From Agrobacterium tumefaciens str. B6 (GTDB taxonomy: Bacteria > Pseudomonadota > Alphaproteobacteria > Rhizobiales > Rhizobiaceae), in contig NZ_LMVK01000023.1 of the NCBI RefSeq assembly GCF_001541315.1, positions 124,001-188,000 on the forward strand: a DNA stretch of 64,000 bases, given 5' to 3'. Of the stretch, positions 53,499 through 61,037 are shown piece by piece. Made by a program: the position numbers and the translations under genes. The notes under the pieces are model-generated. The model did not search any database, was not told the origin of the DNA, and saw only the letters and a list, made by a program, of their open reading frames with translations. Every line of letters begins with the position of its first letter. Position 1 is the first letter of the stretch.

Positions 53499-55436
53499 TC
53501 ATTGTCCGACCCTATTGTCGGCCAGCATGATCTCTCCGGTTGTCACCGCCGGCGGCGGCACCACCATGGGTTCCGCCTGCATTTCCTGCGGTCCACGCAG
53601 TCCCGGCACGGCGATGCGCAGTTTCAGACGTACCGATCTGGCACCCTCCACGCCCGCGCCGGCGACCGTGAACCGCGTTTCAGTGAAACTGACATAGGGT
53701 TGCCCGTGCGACAGGGCTTCCAGCCCGCCGATCGCATGGGAGCTGAGTTCTGCGGCACTCCCCGCCACCAGCAGCAGCGAACAGGCAGCAGCGGTCGCTC
53801 CCCCACGCAATGCCGGCAGCCTTGGCACCCCGTTTTCCATCGCATGGCGGATGAGCAGAAACACCGAAAGGCCCGCATAGATCGCCACATTGAGGGCGGC
53901 GAAGACGAAGAAGCCCTCCGCCCCGTTTTCACGCGGCGCCAGAACCATGGCCACAAGGCTGAGCGCTGCCAGAAGAATGTAAGGCGCGACTACCCTCAGC
54001 GGCAGCGGCGGTTTTGCCTGCGTGCCCTTCGGTGTGATGCGGAAATCGACGAAATCGCCACGGATCGTGTCGCGTATTGCCGCCAACACACCCATCAGCG
54101 ACCAGGGCCAGCGCAGGAACAGAAACACTATAGCTTCCCAGCTGAAGAGCTTCGCATCATGCGGACGGAATGCGCCCGTGGCACGCCAGAAGAACGCAAA
54201 GACGATCATGATCAGCGAAACCGGCAGGAAATGCGCCAGGAACGCCGGATAGGACGCGTTGACCAGCACATCACCGCGCATCAGCGCAACGGCGGGAAGC
54301 ACGAACATCAGCGCCATGAAGCCGGAAAACAGGGGATACCAGAGCTGCGAAAACAGGAACTGGAACTTCAGCCGCGGCGACAGCTTCGGCACATAGTGCC
54401 GCGAATATTGCAGCAGAATGGTCATAAGGCTACGCGACCACTGAAACTCCTGCACGATGAGATCGGCAAACGTCACCGGTCCGTCGCCATGGGCGATGGC
54501 GTTGACGGCGTGAACACCGCGCCAGCCTCCGGCATTCATCAGAAGCGTGGTGGAATGATCCTCGGCAAGCTCCGGCCCCAGGCCGCCCACTTCACGCAGG
54601 GCCTTCGTGCGCACGGCGTAGTGCGAGCCGATGCAGAGCGGCGCCCAACCATTATTGTAACCCAGCTGCAGCGCGCCATGCAGGCTCGCCTCGGCATATA
54701 GCCTGCCGCGCGCCGCCCAGCTTTCACCGGCATTGGCATCGCAAATGCTCGGGGCCGAAACATATCCCACCTTCGGATCAGCAAAGGGACGGATGATCTC
54801 GCTCAGATAATCCGGTTCCGGCACATGATCCGCATCGAACTGCGCGACGAAATCATAACGCCCATACCCGTAATGGTCGTAGAAATAGGCAAGATTGCCC
54901 TCCTTGCAGCGCGTGCGCCGAGGCCAGCTCTTGCGATGATACTCGGCGACACCCTGTCGGGTGGAAACGAAAACGCCGTGCGCGCCACACCATTTCAGCG
55001 TTTCCGCATCCGGAGCCTCATCGGCAAGCCACACGTCGAACTCCAGGCCCTTCTGCTCCAGCATCGCGAGCAGCGTCTTCTTCACCACAGCGAAAGGTTC
55101 CGACGGCGCCTTGGTGACGACCATCGCCACCCTGCCCCGTGGCAGAGGGGAGCGCCGGTCGACGACCCTTGCGTTGAGAAAGATGAAGATGAAATAGGAC
55201 GGCAGAAGCGTGATCCACGCGAGCGTGATCGTGACGACGGTATAATAGGGCCAGTCGATGACGCGATCGCGATCAAGCCACCAGATCCAGAAATAGGCGA
55301 GCGTCACCATCCATCCGCCGATGCCGAGAAGATAGGCCATGCGGTTCCAGCCGGCAAAGACCGGCAGCATCCGCAGATCGCTGGTGACTGCGACGGCGCG
55401 GGCCGAGGGAACGGAAGGGGTTGAACGCGCTTTCAT
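53499..55436 (-). CDS. Processive GT2 glycosyltransferase (polysaccharide synthase)
   Basis: A 645-residue membrane enzyme related to cellulose and mixed-linkage glucan synthases. Two N-terminal helices (about 35-95), a cytosolic GT2 domain (about 105-345) with VWLADEAPDAETL, FDADHVPEPDYL and LAEDHSTTLLMNAGGW, then six or so further helices to about 570 and an extracytoplasmic tail. The acceptor-site motif reads QWSRS in IVQEFQWSRSLMTILLQ, where cellulose synthases have QxxRW, so Trp is replaced by Ser. No PilZ domain. It overlaps galE by 4 bases and heads DUF995 and GH26. The sugar used is not decidable; UDP-sugars from the two upstream enzymes are candidates. Confidence 0.85.
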   Translation of the reverse strand: MKARSTPSVPSARAVAVTSDLRMLPVFAGWNRMAYLLGIGGWMVTLAYFWIWWLDRDRVIDWPYYTVVTITLAWITLLPSYFIFIFLNARVVDRRSPLPRGRVAMVVTKAPSEPFAVVKKTLLAMLEQKGLEFDVWLADEAPDAETLKWCGAHGVFVSTRQGVAEYHRKSWPRRTRCKEGNLAYFYDHYGYGRYDFVAQFDADHVPEPDYLSEIIRPFADPKVGYVSAPSICDANAGESWAARGRLYAEASLHGALQLGYNNGWAPLCIGSHYAVRTKALREVGGLGPELAEDHSTTLLMNAGGWRGVHAVNAIAHGDGPVTFADLIVQEFQWSRSLMTILLQYSRHYVPKLSPRLKFQFLFSQLWYPLFSGFMALMFVLPAVALMRGDVLVNASYPAFLAHFLPVSLIMIVFAFFWRATGAFRPHDAKLFSWEAIVFLFLRWPWSLMGVLAAIRDTIRGDFVDFRITPKGTQAKPPLPLRVVAPYILLAALSLVAMVLAPRENGAEGFFVFAALNVAIYAGLSVFLLIRHAMENGVPRLPALRGGATAAACSLLLVAGSAAELSSHAIGGLEALSHGQPYVSFTETRFTVAGAGVEGARSVRLKLRIAVPGLRGPQEMQAEPMVVPPPAVTTGEIMLADNRVGQ

Positions 55437-56416
55437 GACCGCACCTCCAGTCCGAAACCGGGACCGGCCGTCCGGATGATGGTATCGATATCCGAACGCT
55501 TCGGGATAAAGCCGAGCATCTCTTCCGCACGCTTTATATCCGCAAACAGGGCTGGCGGATCGCCGGCACGCCTCGCACCGAAATGAACCGGCACTTCCTG
55601 CCCCGTCACGCGGTGGATCGCCCGGATGATGTCACCGACGGATGTGCCGTGACCGGAGCCGAGATTGACGCGCAACGTCTCGCCACCCTCGGCAAGATAG
55701 TTGACGGCGGCGACATGGGCATCGGCCAGGTCGCTGACATGGATATAATCGCGAATGCAGGTGCCGTCGCTGGTGTCGTAATCCGCCCCGAAGACATCCA
55801 GTTGCGGCAGCCGTGCGGCAGCCGCCATCAGCGCCCGCGGGATCAGATGGGTTTCAGGCTCATGCCGTTCGTAAAGCTCACCGTCCGGATCGGCACCGGC
55901 GGCATTGAAGTAACGCAGGGCAACGAACCGCAGACCATAGGCCGCAGCATAATCATCAAGCGCCATTTCGAATATCAGCTTGGTGCGCCCGTAAGGGTTG
56001 ACCGGCATTTGTGCCGTTTCCTCGCGGATCGGCAATTGCGGCGGAACGCCATAGGTGGCGCAGCTGGAAGAAAACACCAGCCCGCCGATATTCTGGTCGA
56101 GACAGGCATCCAGGAGCGCCAGGCTGCCGCCGACATTGTTGCGGTAATATTTGCGCGGATCTTCGACGGATTCGCCGACATAGGCATTGGCGGCGCAATG
56201 AATGACGAAGGCCGGCGAGAATTCCCTGAGCGTGGCCTTCAGGAGACCACGATCCAGAATATCCCCCTCGATGAAGGGACCCCAGCGGACAGAATCCGCG
56301 TGACCCGTCGAGAGATTGTCATAAGCGATGGGCTTGAAGCCGGATTGGGCCAGCGCCTTGCAGATGTGGCTGCCTATGAATCCGGCCCCGCCCGTGACGA
56401 GGATTGTGCGGGGCAT
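55433..56416 (-). CDS. galE: UDP-glucose 4-epimerase
   Basis: A 327-residue extended SDR. NAD motif ILVTGGAGFIGSHICKAL; catalytic Ser and Tyr-x-x-x-Lys in SSSCATYG and YGRTKLIFEMALDDYA; FNAAGADPDGELYERHEPET; DGTCIRDYIHVSDLADAHV. The best assignment is GalE (UDP-glucose/UDP-galactose). Some bacterial GalE-type enzymes also interconvert UDP-xylose and UDP-arabinose, relevant because the adjacent gene makes UDP-xylose. It lies one base after that gene and overlaps the GT2 gene by ATGA. Confidence 0.9.
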   Translation of the reverse strand: MPRTILVTGGAGFIGSHICKALAQSGFKPIAYDNLSTGHADSVRWGPFIEGDILDRGLLKATLREFSPAFVIHCAANAYVGESVEDPRKYYRNNVGGSLALLDACLDQNIGGLVFSSSCATYGVPPQLPIREETAQMPVNPYGRTKLIFEMALDDYAAAYGLRFVALRYFNAAGADPDGELYERHEPETHLIPRALMAAAARLPQLDVFGADYDTSDGTCIRDYIHVSDLADAHVAAVNYLAEGGETLRVNLGSGHGTSVGDIIRAIHRVTGQEVPVHFGARRAGDPPALFADIKRAEEMLGFIPKRSDIDTIIRTAGPGFGLEVRS

Positions 56417-56417
56417 C

Positions 56418-57440
56418 TCATACGGCCTCCGCTACAGTCTTGCCTGCCAGCAGTGCATCGAAATAGACGATGGTTTTTTCCAGGCCGATTTCGAGCGGCA
56501 CGCGCGGCTGCCATCTCAACAGTTCCTTTGCCCGCGAAATATCGGGGCGACGCTGCTGCGGATCATCGATCGCGGCGGGCAGATGCACGATGCGCGACCG
56601 GGAACCCGTCATGCGGATGACGATATCGGCGAGCTGCCGCACCGGAATTTCCGTCGGGTTGCCGAGATTGATCGGCCCGGTGCAATCCTTCGGCTTGGCC
56701 GAGAAGCGCAGGAAACCGTCGATCAGGTCATCGACATAGCAGAAGGAACGGGTCTGGCTGCCATCGCCGTAAATGGTGATGTCAGCGCCCTTCAACGCCT
56801 GGACGATGAAGTTCGAAACCACACGTCCGTCATCCGGGCGCATACGCGGCCCATAGGTGTTGAAGATGCGTCCCACCTTGATATCGACACCGAAGCTACG
56901 GTGATAATCGAAAAACAGCGTTTCGGCGCTGCGTTTCCCTTCATCGTAACAAGCTCGCGGCCCGATTGTATTTACATTGCCGAAATAGGTTTCCGGCTGC
57001 GGATTGACGTGCGGATCGCCGTAGACTTCCGAGGTCGACGACTGCACTACGGTTGCACCGCATCTGCGCGCTACCTCGAGCACGTTGACGGCGCCAAGCA
57101 CATTGGTGAGCAGCGTGCCGACGGGATCGCGCTGATAATCTGGCGGTGAGGCCGGTGAGGCGAAGTTGAAGATCAGCGAGACATCGATGTCATAGGGTTT
57201 GCGCACATCGTGTTCGACTAGCAAAAAACGCTTATTGTCCCGCAAATGCGCCACATTCGCAGTGCGCCCGGTCGAGAGATCGTCGAGACAGATCACCTCG
57301 TGACCGCAACTCAGCAGGCGTTCGCAAAGATGGGAACCGAGAAAACCGGCGCCGCCATTGACGAGAACACGTTGGCCAGGCCTCCACTCGGAGTAGATGG
57401 TGACGCCGTTGTCATTTTCGTTGGGAACGAAATTACGCAT
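56418..57440 (-). CDS. UDP-glucuronate decarboxylase (UDP-xylose synthase)
   Basis: A 340-residue extended [22 protein letters not shown] for [23 protein letters not shown]; catalytic-region [15 protein letters not shown] and [59 protein letters not shown]. These blocks are diagnostic of UXS, converting UDP-glucuronate to UDP-xylose, rather than a generic dTDP-glucose dehydratase. First gene of the five-gene polysaccharide operon; it suggests the polymer, or a side chain, holds xylose or arabinose. Confidence 0.88.
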   Translation of the reverse strand: MRNFVPNENDNGVTIYSEWRPGQRVLVNGGAGFLGSHLCERLLSCGHEVICLDDLSTGRTANVAHLRDNKRFLLVEHDVRKPYDIDVSLIFNFASPASPPDYQRDPVGTLLTNVLGAVNVLEVARRCGATVVQSSTSEVYGDPHVNPQPETYFGNVNTIGPRACYDEGKRSAETLFFDYHRSFGVDIKVGRIFNTYGPRMRPDDGRVVSNFIVQALKGADITIYGDGSQTRSFCYVDDLIDGFLRFSAKPKDCTGPINLGNPTEIPVRQLADIVIRMTGSRSRIVHLPAAIDDPQQRRPDISRAKELLRWQPRVPLEIGLEKTIVYFDALLAGKTVAEAV

Positions 57441-57834
57441 TACACACTCCTCCCCATGATGAATCAGCGCAGCTGATTCAACTAAACTGGATCAAACTCC
57501 CGATTGTACGATATCTTGAATATCACCTTCCGGTTTTTACTTATTCTGGATGTTTTAATATTTCGATTCGATAAATTTCAACTTTCATGATAGGCGTGGC
57601 AGAAAACTGGTCAACTTAATTTCATCAAAATATTACAATTGATTACCCAAAATTACTCAAAATATCCTCTTGATTTAATACTTTTTAACTACGCCTCCAT
57701 TATGCCTTTCTTATTGAGCATTAGCGCAAGCTTCGCTCAACCAGTCGGGGCTATCCTGGTTTTGTAAGGCTCGGTCCACCGGGAACAAAACCGCCCGGCG
57801 AGATGCGACAGACAGTCGATTTCAGGGGACACAC
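57441..57834. other. AT-rich divergent promoter region
   Basis: 394 bp, markedly AT-rich from about 57530 to 57715, between the polysaccharide operon (minus) and a small secreted-protein gene (plus). No coding frame is recognised. Its composition suggests a regulated divergent promoter and possible nucleoid-protein binding; specific boxes were not resolved. Confidence 0.45.
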
Positions 57835-58185
57835 ATGATGAATGAAATGCCTTATTCCCATGGCGGCAAAGCAGCCCGCCATTGTCGTTTTGCGCTTGTT
57901 GCCGCAGCACTTGTAACTTTCACTTTCGCGACGGCTTCATGCTCAGTGGTCGAAGACGCCGTTCTCATCAAGACCGCGTCGGCCAATACCGCCACGATCA
58001 ACAGCCGGGTTGCTCCGGCGAAGGCGTCCTACGGTTATCAAAAAACCGGCAACGCAGCCGTTACGCTTGTTGCCGATGCCTCGGGCACACCCGCGGCATC
58101 GCGGCAGTCCTATTCGGGTTCTTCTCCCTATATCTGCTCACCGAGCGGATTCGGGCAGAAATCCCGCTGCTTCCTGAGGCCCTGA
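57835..58185 (+). CDS. Small exported protein (116 aa), unknown function
   Basis: A 116-residue protein with an N-terminal hydrophobic segment (FALVAAALVTFTFATASC) ending in a Cys that could be a lipobox, an Ala/Thr/Val-rich middle, and a C-terminus with two Cys (SPYICSPSGFGQKSRCFLRP). Ribosome site AGGGGAC precedes ATG-ATG. No family recognised. It stands alone between the polysaccharide operon and a LuxR-type regulator, upstream of the type I secretion operon, so it may belong to surface functions. Confidence 0.6.
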   Translation: MMNEMPYSHGGKAARHCRFALVAAALVTFTFATASCSVVEDAVLIKTASANTATINSRVAPAKASYGYQKTGNAAVTLVADASGTPAASRQSYSGSSPYICSPSGFGQKSRCFLRP

Positions 58186-58244
58186 GCCTCCTGGAGAGAA
58201 ACCGGAGGGAACTGGCGTCCGGACGGCTCTAGCCGCCCCGACGC

Positions 58245-59018
58245 TCAGTTCTTCCAGCCGCCGGAGAAGGTCGTGTCTTCGTCTTTGTTGAAGAAGCGCG
58301 ACGCCGCCTCCGTGCGGTTGCGCACGTTCATTTTCTTATAGATATTGCGAACGTGAACCTTGACAGTGTTCTCGGACAGATGCAGCCGATCAGCGATGAT
58401 CTTGTTTTGCGTCCCCTTGCAAAGCAGGTCGAGGATTTGCACCTCGCGCGTCGTCAGCGCGGCCACGTCACCCCTGCTCGCAGCAAGGGCATCGGCGCGG
58501 TTGGCGATCACGGCATTGCTTTGAACGCTCTTGCCGTTGATGGAAGGCGAATAGGGCGTGAGCTTGCCCAGAAGAGCTGCGGGAAAATGTTCCCCGCCCT
58601 TCATAAGCAGATCGACGGCCGCCATAAAGACATCGAGCCTGAGATTGAGCGGCAGCACGCCATCAATGACGCGCATTCCCACCAGCCTTTTCAGCGGCTC
58701 TTCGAATTTGTCGATGGTTTCGACGACGAGCGCGATCGGCGCATCGGGATGCTTTTCCCGAACCTCCGAAAGAACGGCATGAAGGCGCTCACCGGACATC
58801 CGGTAAGGCAAAACCAACCGCACATTGTTACCGTAATCGTCCTCGATCCCCCCTGACGAGGTTATACTCACCACCGCGAATGTAGGGAACTTTTTGCCCA
58901 GCGCCTCCATGAGGCACTCGGAAAACAGGTCCGGATCCGCGATGACCAATAAAGTTCCATTTATAGGAGCAACGGCGTTTTTTTGTTTTGCCGCATAATC
59001 TGAAGTTCCCATGAACAT
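58245..59018 (-). CDS. LuxR-family regulator with degenerate receiver domain
   Basis: A 257-residue regulator. The N-terminal region (about 20-145) has a receiver-like pattern (GTLLVIADPDLFSECLMEAL; IALVVETIDKF; GVLPLNLRLDVFMAAVDLL) but lacks the acidic pocket and a clear phospho-acceptor Asp with its TD/PG context. The C-terminal GerE helix-turn-helix (about 185-245; LTTREVQILDLLCKGTQNKI, LSENTVKVHVRNIYKKMNVR) is intact. The ATG at 59018 follows AGGGAGG. Similar architecture occurs in regulators of exopolysaccharide and curli-type genes. It lies between two matrix-like operons; targets unknown. Confidence 0.82.
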   Translation of the reverse strand: MFMGTSDYAAKQKNAVAPINGTLLVIADPDLFSECLMEALGKKFPTFAVVSITSSGGIEDDYGNNVRLVLPYRMSGERLHAVLSEVREKHPDAPIALVVETIDKFEEPLKRLVGMRVIDGVLPLNLRLDVFMAAVDLLMKGGEHFPAALLGKLTPYSPSINGKSVQSNAVIANRADALAASRGDVAALTTREVQILDLLCKGTQNKIIADRLHLSENTVKVHVRNIYKKMNVRNRTEAASRFFNKDEDTTFSGGWKN

Positions 59019-59929
59019 TGACGCCTCCCTAAAGCGCTTACGCATTACGTTCTTTTGGTTGTGCAGTCTGTTGTCCGCCGGGTATCTTTCTCCCTCGATC
59101 TTTAGGGACGATTCCCCGCCTCAGGTCATGTCAATTATTATTAATCACCCGTTAATTAACACACGCTAATACGAAAAGCTTTGTAAATAAATGGCCCAAA
59201 CGGGTTATTTTTTACAATTGACATACAAAATTGGTTACGCAGAGATAGAATCACTCATCCGGTAACCGCCGCAAAAACAAACACGTCGGAAAAGCTTTCG
59301 CTGTGGTTTTGCAATCCGGGAAAATATAACTTTTAGTTGATGTCACTTTACATAGCTCACCGGCGAAGGCCCCCCGGAGCTGTGCCTTTTCGGGATAATG
59401 GCCTTTTCCCACCGAAATAAACCATGTTTTTCGAAAAGCAGTGTTTCTCCCGGCGCTGCGGCATTTTTCTATGGCCAAACCGGCAAACGGACCGCCGGCC
59501 CACCACTCGTGACATATATATTCGGGATAAGCGCCGATGTGTTTAGCCCGAATTGATATCTAGGAAGCGCAATTTTTCTGCGGCACAGTCTGACCGTCGC
59601 TGAACGGCGGCCGATGGAAAGACACCTCCGGCCTTGACGTGTGTTTGAAAACGCCGGTTCCTTTTCAAGAAATATGCCAAGCGAAAAAGACGAAGCCACC
59701 GCGCTCCCCATCGGAGCGAGGAACGGATTTGTGCGCCGTTTTACCGAGTAGCGCACAAGGGCTGAACGAAAAGAGCCCGGTCACGGGTCAATACCGAACC
59801 GCAGATGATGCGTACCGAGTGCATCTGCAAAACCTCAATCTTAATGCTACCCGGAGCAAGCGCGAAAAAATCCCGTTTGAGATGAGAGGGATTTCGAAAG
59901 CTGCTCCGAGCTTTTCGGAGGAAATCGAA
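59019..59929. other. Long intergenic region upstream of the type I secretion operon
   Basis: About 910 bp without a convincing gene. 59120-59260 is AT-rich and includes TTGACA at 59218 with GAGATA 18 bases on, a possible plus-strand promoter. Several frames of 60-95 codons on the minus strand lack homology and ribosome sites. A frame in phase with the next gene is open from 59639 but reads as low-quality sequence. The long leader suggests complex regulation of the secreted-protein genes. Confidence 0.4.
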
Positions 59930-60886
59930 ATGGGTTATAATCCAAAGTCCGGCGACGATATCACCAAGATCGGCGCGCTTTCCGATGGTTTTGCCAACAC
60001 GGCGACCAACGACGCCAAGGTGGAAGACAGCAACGTCGGTACCGCAAACGGTGAAAACCGCAACAACGACAACAGCGACAACAGCACCAATGTGGATGTT
60101 GACGCCAAGGTCGATGTTTCCGCCAATAACGGTGACAATCGCGACAACGACTATGACTGGAGCTATGACAGCAAGTCCTATAGCGACAACGACACGAGCA
60201 CCAAGACGAGCACCGAAACCAACACCGATATCAAGGTCGACTACGACTGGAGCTATGAAAGCAAGTCGTACAGCGACAACGACACCAATGTGAAGACCAT
60301 TACGGATACGGACACGAAGACGTCCAACTATTCCGACAACGACACCTCCACCAAGACCACAACGACCTCCGACAGCTTCAACTCCGCTGACAGTTTCTAC
60401 AAGTCGGATGACGACTTCGGCAACATCACGGGCGTCAAGGATGTCGGCAATCTCGGCATCGCCGGCGGAGACCTCACCTTCAACCTCGGTGACGACTTCT
60501 CCTTCACGCTGGACGTTGACAACATCCTCAACGGCTCGCTCAATGGCGACGGCAACGACACCGGCTTCAGCATGGTGCAGGCCAACCACCTGGCAGATCA
60601 GGATGAGGCCTATGACATCAAGATGCAGAATGGCGGTGCGGAAAACCATCTGAGCGCCAATGCCGGTGACGCCTTCGGCGCCGAAGGCATCGACGGCAAG
60701 GGATGGGACCTCAAGGCCGGCGACGACGCCGCAGGTACCAGCACTGCAGATGCATCGGCAATCCTTGCAAATTCCGGCTTCCATCTGGAACTGGTGCAGG
60801 GTGCCAACATGCTCTCCAACGCAGTTGACGCCACGATCACAGGCGGTAACTCGCATGTTTCTGACGTCGGTGAGGATCACTCCTGA
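59930..60886 (+). CDS. Acidic Asp/Asn/Ser/Thr repeat protein, likely type I secreted
   Basis: A 318-residue protein of extreme composition: Asp, Asn, Ser and Thr dominate, with almost no Cys, Arg or Pro. The ATG at 59930 follows CGGAGGAAAT. Residues about 75-135 hold a 30-residue repeat (DYDWSYxSKSYSDNDT, twice exactly 90 bp apart at 60149 and 60239, plus a partial third). About 160-205 is a more hydrophobic stretch (LGIAGGDLTFNLGDDFSFTL). The C-terminus, ELVQGANMLSNAVDATITGG, resembles short motifs in the next gene. No signal peptide and no GGxGxDxLx RTX repeats. Co-location with a type I secretion ATPase suggests export by that route. No family recognised. Confidence 0.7.
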   Translation: MGYNPKSGDDITKIGALSDGFANTATNDAKVEDSNVGTANGENRNNDNSDNSTNVDVDAKVDVSANNGDNRDNDYDWSYDSKSYSDNDTSTKTSTETNTDIKVDYDWSYESKSYSDNDTNVKTITDTDTKTSNYSDNDTSTKTTTTSDSFNSADSFYKSDDDFGNITGVKDVGNLGIAGGDLTFNLGDDFSFTLDVDNILNGSLNGDGNDTGFSMVQANHLADQDEAYDIKMQNGGAENHLSANAGDAFGAEGIDGKGWDLKAGDDAAGTSTADASAILANSGFHLELVQGANMLSNAVDATITGGNSHVSDVGEDHS

Positions 60887-60909
60887 TACCCACCTCTTGA
60901 CGAAAAGAG

Positions 60910-60933
60910 CTGCACCGGCACCCGCCGGTGCAG
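60910..60933 (+). other. Strong intercistronic hairpin
   Basis: A perfect 10-bp stem CTGCACCGGC / GCCGGTGCAG with a 4-base loop lies 24 bases after the acidic-protein gene, with no T-run. It may stabilise the upstream mRNA or act as a partial terminator, giving more of the first product than of the downstream genes. Confidence 0.55.
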
Positions 60934-61037
60934 TTCGCGGTTGAAGGACCGGGTTTGCGTAAAACGAAGCACCGCCTCTGAGACGTGTGCCATGCGCAGC
61001 CCCAGGCTCTGCCGCGATGATCAGGGAGGGACCTCCA

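Noticed and set aside
53418-54701. 427-codon plus-strand frame opposite the GT2 gene
   Set aside because: Antisense to a gene with GT2 catalytic motifs; composition typical of a shadow frame.
59639-59929. N-terminal extension of the acidic protein to an upstream start at 59639
   Set aside because: The upstream part is unlike the protein in composition and lacks a ribosome site, while 59930 has CGGAGGAAAT at correct spacing.
60149-60360. Tandem repeats considered as a CRISPR array
   Set aside because: Repeat period is 90 bp inside a continuous reading frame, with no unique spacers and no cas genes.
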